A DNA stretch of 64,000 nucleotides from Synechococcus sp. AG-683-C23 (GTDB taxonomy: Bacteria > Cyanobacteriota > Cyanobacteriia > PCC-6307 > Cyanobiaceae), in the NCBI GenBank assembly GCA_003208835.1, contig QCVD01000004.1:1-64000 (forward strand). Reading direction: 5' to 3'. The notes under the pieces were generated by a model. That model was not told the origin of the DNA and did not search any database. It saw only the letters and a program-made list of their open reading frames with translations. This document shows, in pieces, positions 61,206 to 64,000 of this stretch. The first letter of the stretch is position 1. Every line of letters starts with the position of its first letter. The position numbers and the translations under genes are program-made.

Positions 61206-61979
61206 TTACGGCGCGGCTTCAAGCTCAAGCTCATTCCAATGTTCAAACTGATGCTTAGTGCCTGTTAATTCCGGACGTATTTGCCATCCGCCCAGATAAC
61301 CCAGCACGCAGCAGATACCAGCATCCCGCGCCATTTGGAGGTCGGTTTCCGCATCTCCGATCAAGGCACATTGATGAGGTGAAAGTTGCATGCGCTCACA
61401 CAGTTGGAGCACTGCCTCCGGGTTTGGCTTCCTTGGTTGATCATCCGCACTCCAACAATCAACAACCAGAGAGCTGATGTTTTCGTGCTCTAAAAATGTA
61501 TGGATCCCTTTCGTTGTGTCATTACTGATCACAGCGCTGGAAACCGATGCCTTGGCCAGTTCTTCAAGGAACGTCTTGGCACCGTTTAGGAGTGGTCGCG
61601 ATGTTCCGTCATCGCTGAATTGTTGATCAATTCGTTGGAAAGAAGTCTCGGCCAGTGCGAGTGCTTCGGGCCAGCTGCAACCAAAAATGCAGAATACCGT
61701 AGCTGTTGAGGTGAGGTTGTCTTGGCGTGCTGCAACCGCGAGGGTTCCACCTGGATGCAGTGCCTTGTCGCGAATCCCAAAGGCTTGGCGGAGTGTGATT
61801 TTTAGTTCCCTGAGATTTGCAGCGCCTTTGGTTTCACTCCAGAGATCGCAAATCACAGTCAACCTTCGCTCGAAAAGATCGAGAAGGTGCGGCTCGCTAT
61901 GAGAAAGGGTGCCGTCCTTATCGAACAGCACCCCGTGAATGGAGCCGATGGGTTTTCCCCTCAGCAGCAACGTGGCCAT
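61206..61979 (-). CDS. HAD-family hydrolase
   Basis: VLFDKDGTLSHSEPHL; SAVISNDTTKGI; ALIGDAETDLQMARDAG. Confidence 0.85.
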   Translation of the reverse strand: MATLLLRGKPIGSIHGVLFDKDGTLSHSEPHLLDLFERRLTVICDLWSETKGAANLRELKITLRQAFGIRDKALHPGGTLAVAARQDNLTSTATVFCIFGCSWPEALALAETSFQRIDQQFSDDGTSRPLLNGAKTFLEELAKASVSSAVISNDTTKGIHTFLEHENISSLVVDCWSADDQPRKPNPEAVLQLCERMQLSPHQCALIGDAETDLQMARDAGICCVLGYLGGWQIRPELTGTKHQFEHWNELELEAAP

Positions 61980-61986
61980 GGATGGC

Positions 61987-63135
61987 TCAAATCATCATTG
62001 ATGCGATGGGCTCATCTCCTTCCTCAGCCTGCTCTTGAAGCATCTGCTTGTAGCGAGCAGCCATTTCCTCAGCTTTTTCAAACACTTTCTGAGGGTCGGT
62101 GAGCATGTCACCGGGTTCCGGCTCCAAAGCCTTGGTGGAGAGGGAGATACGGCCTCGTTCAGCGTCCAGGTCAATGATCATGACCTTCATCTGATCGTTC
62201 ACATTGAGCACAGAGTGGGGAGTCTCAATGTGCTCATGGCTGATTTCAGAGATGTGCAGCAATCCACTGACACCTCCGATATCGATAAAGGCTCCGTAGG
62301 GCTTGATTCCGCGGACGGTGCCAACCACCACCTCGCCAACTTCCAGGCGATTCATCTTGCGCTCAACCAGAGCACGGCGATGGCTTAAGACCAAACGGTT
62401 GCGCTCTTCATCCACTTCAAGGAATTTGAGTGGAAGGAAGTCGGCAACCAACTCTTCTTTTGGTTTGCGCGTGCTGATGTGGGAGCCCGGGATGAAACCG
62501 CGCAATCCTTCAACACGGACGAGTGCACCACCACGGTTGGTGGCAAACACCTCGGAGTAGATCGTGGCATCTTCTTTCTGAAGCTGACGCACTCGCTCCC
62601 AGGCACGTTGGTATTCGATCCGTCGGATGGATAGCGCGAGCTGACCATCTTCGTTCTCTTCACTCATGATGAAGAATTCACGGATCTCACCAGGCAGGAG
62701 CACATCGCTCAGGCCCTCAACCCTGTTGATCGACACCTCTTGTAGGGGCATGAATGCGGCGGTCTTGGCGCCGATATCGATCATTGCGCCCTTGGATTCA
62801 AGAGCGAAGACAGTCCCGTTGACGATGTCGCCAGGCTTGAAGTTGTAGTCGTACTTACTAAGAAGGGCCGCGAAATCATCAATGGTGAAGCCGGCTTCCT
62901 CTAGGTTATTCCGGTCTGCTCTGCTGCTGGGGTCATCAGCGGTCGGAACGTCTTCGGGAATGCCTAAATCTTCTGCGTCAAAGGCTTGCTCAGCTGTAAG
63001 CGCACCAACTTCTGCAGTGGCAGATGGTTCTTCAACTGGTGCTGCTGTGCTGATGTCTGGGGTTTGCTCTTCTGTGGGCGTCGCGGCCATGGGGGGTTGG
63101 CGGTCTACCTCAGGTGGGTAGTACGAAGGATTCAC
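61987..63135 (-). CDS. rpsA: 30S ribosomal protein S1
   Basis: Repeated S1 domains: GDIVNGTVFALESKGAMIDIGAKTAAFMPLQE; GEVVVGTVRGIKPYGAFIDIGGVSGLLHISEIS. Confidence 0.93.
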   Translation of the reverse strand: MNPSYYPPEVDRQPPMAATPTEEQTPDISTAAPVEEPSATAEVGALTAEQAFDAEDLGIPEDVPTADDPSSRADRNNLEEAGFTIDDFAALLSKYDYNFKPGDIVNGTVFALESKGAMIDIGAKTAAFMPLQEVSINRVEGLSDVLLPGEIREFFIMSEENEDGQLALSIRRIEYQRAWERVRQLQKEDATIYSEVFATNRGGALVRVEGLRGFIPGSHISTRKPKEELVADFLPLKFLEVDEERNRLVLSHRRALVERKMNRLEVGEVVVGTVRGIKPYGAFIDIGGVSGLLHISEISHEHIETPHSVLNVNDQMKVMIIDLDAERGRISLSTKALEPEPGDMLTDPQKVFEKAEEMAARYKQMLQEQAEEGDEPIASMMI

Positions 63136-63204
63136 GTCAAACGCCCGCCGACGTTGTACGGAGAATGTGTGACTCTACAGATAAGCCTGCCTTAACTCTC
63201 GTTT

Positions 63205-63681
63205 TTAGCCAACGGCGGCAAGGTGTTCTTGCTCTTTGTTCATCGTTTCGAGGGTGGACACAAAATCGTCAATTCCTCGGAATTGTCGGTACACCGAGGC
63301 GAAACGGATGTATGCCACTTCGCTGATTTGCTTGAGCTCTTTTAGAACTAATTCTCCAATTTCAAAGCTTGCAACTTCTTTGGCAGTGCGTTGCTGCAGT
63401 TGAAGTTCCAGATTTTCAACAATCGTTTCGAGCCGTGCAGCGTCGAGCCCGGTCTTATCGCAAGCTCGGCTCAAGCCGTGCAGGACTTTGGTCCGGTTGA
63501 AAAGTTCTCTACAACCATCCCGTTTAATCACCGTAATCGGAACCTTTTCCACCCGTTCGTAGGTGGTAAATCGAAAATCACAGTTGAGACATTCCCGACG
63601 ACGACGCACACTGCGGCCTCCATCAGCAGCTCTGGATTCCAGAACGCGGCTATCTGTGTTTTGGCAGGAGGGGCACTGCAC
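63205..63681 (-). CDS. nrdR: Transcriptional repressor NrdR
   Basis: [45 protein letters not shown]. Confidence 0.96.
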   Translation of the reverse strand: MQCPSCQNTDSRVLESRAADGGRSVRRRRECLNCDFRFTTYERVEKVPITVIKRDGCRELFNRTKVLHGLSRACDKTGLDAARLETIVENLELQLQQRTAKEVASFEIGELVLKELKQISEVAYIRFASVYRQFRGIDDFVSTLETMNKEQEHLAAVG

Positions 63682-63861
63682 GCCCGTTCACGATCAAATA
63701 TGCCTCAACTTTAAGCATTGATTAGTGACTTGAAAAGGGTGGTGGGGCGATATTTATTTTTTTGCCACGACTCATCGGAAGTTTTGAACCGATTGGTTCG
63801 CTTTTTAATCAATCGATCTGATGAACAAGTCATCCGCTTTAGCTGCTTGGAAAAGCATGAA

Positions 63862-63884
63862 AAAACCCCGCCGAAGCGGGGTTT
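63862..63884 (-). terminator. Terminator downstream of psbT
   Basis: AAACCCCGCTTCGGCGGGGTTTTTT on the minus strand. Confidence 0.75.
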
Positions 63885-63895
63885 GCTTGATTGGA

Positions 63896-63991
63896 TTACT
63901 TTCCGATCTTTGGTGGATCGCGGAAGGCGATAGCAAAGAACAAGGTGGCAATCGCAAAAGTGAGGATGAGGACGTAAGCGAAGCTTTCCAT
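63896..63991 (-). CDS. psbT: Photosystem II protein PsbT, not in the ORF track
   Basis: [31 protein letters not shown] (31 aa). Confidence 0.93.
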   Translation of the reverse strand: MESFAYVLILTFAIATLFFAIAFRDPPKIGK

Positions 63992-64000
63992 CTGAGGGTT

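Overview
The window looks like a marine picocyanobacterial (Synechococcus-type) chromosome; this is inferred from gene content, and no search was run. (1) ~1-4 kb and ~57-64 kb carry housekeeping genes: purM, an rlpA-like gene, a panC/cmk fusion, metK, rpsA, nrdR and psbT. (2) ~3.9-28.5 kb is a phycobilisome rod gene region: R-phycocyanin rpcBA, phycoerythrin I cpeBA, phycoerythrin II mpeBA, linkers, bilin lyases, pebA/pebB, cpeR and aplA. (3) ~28.8-34.4 kb is an AT-rich segment with an MpeZ/MpeY-type lyase and two tandem AraC-type regulators, i.e. a type IV chromatic acclimation (CA4-A-like) island. It also holds an off-track 55-aa ribbon-helix-helix ORF and a Nif11-like ORF. (4) ~35-40 kb is accessory DNA ending at tRNA-Phe(GAA). 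(5) 40426-56482 is a ~16.05 kb element encoding a large serine recombinase. Its ends can be set from the sequence because it splits comF: the C-terminal 36 codons lie at 40317-40427 and the N-terminal part at 56481-~57037. Rejoining the halves gives ...VDDILT|TGATALAARNAL.... Rejoining the element ends gives a 19+2+19 bp imperfect dyad centred on an AC (GT) dinucleotide. The element has replication-type and terminase genes but no recognisable capsid, portal or tail gene, so it resembles a phage satellite. This comF-targeting element is the main candidate for a new system. Other points worth follow-up are three Nif11-like ORFs beside phycoerythrin genes, a small CpcD-like protein with a basic tail, and a GIY-YIG protein with about seven copies of a ~48-aa repeat.
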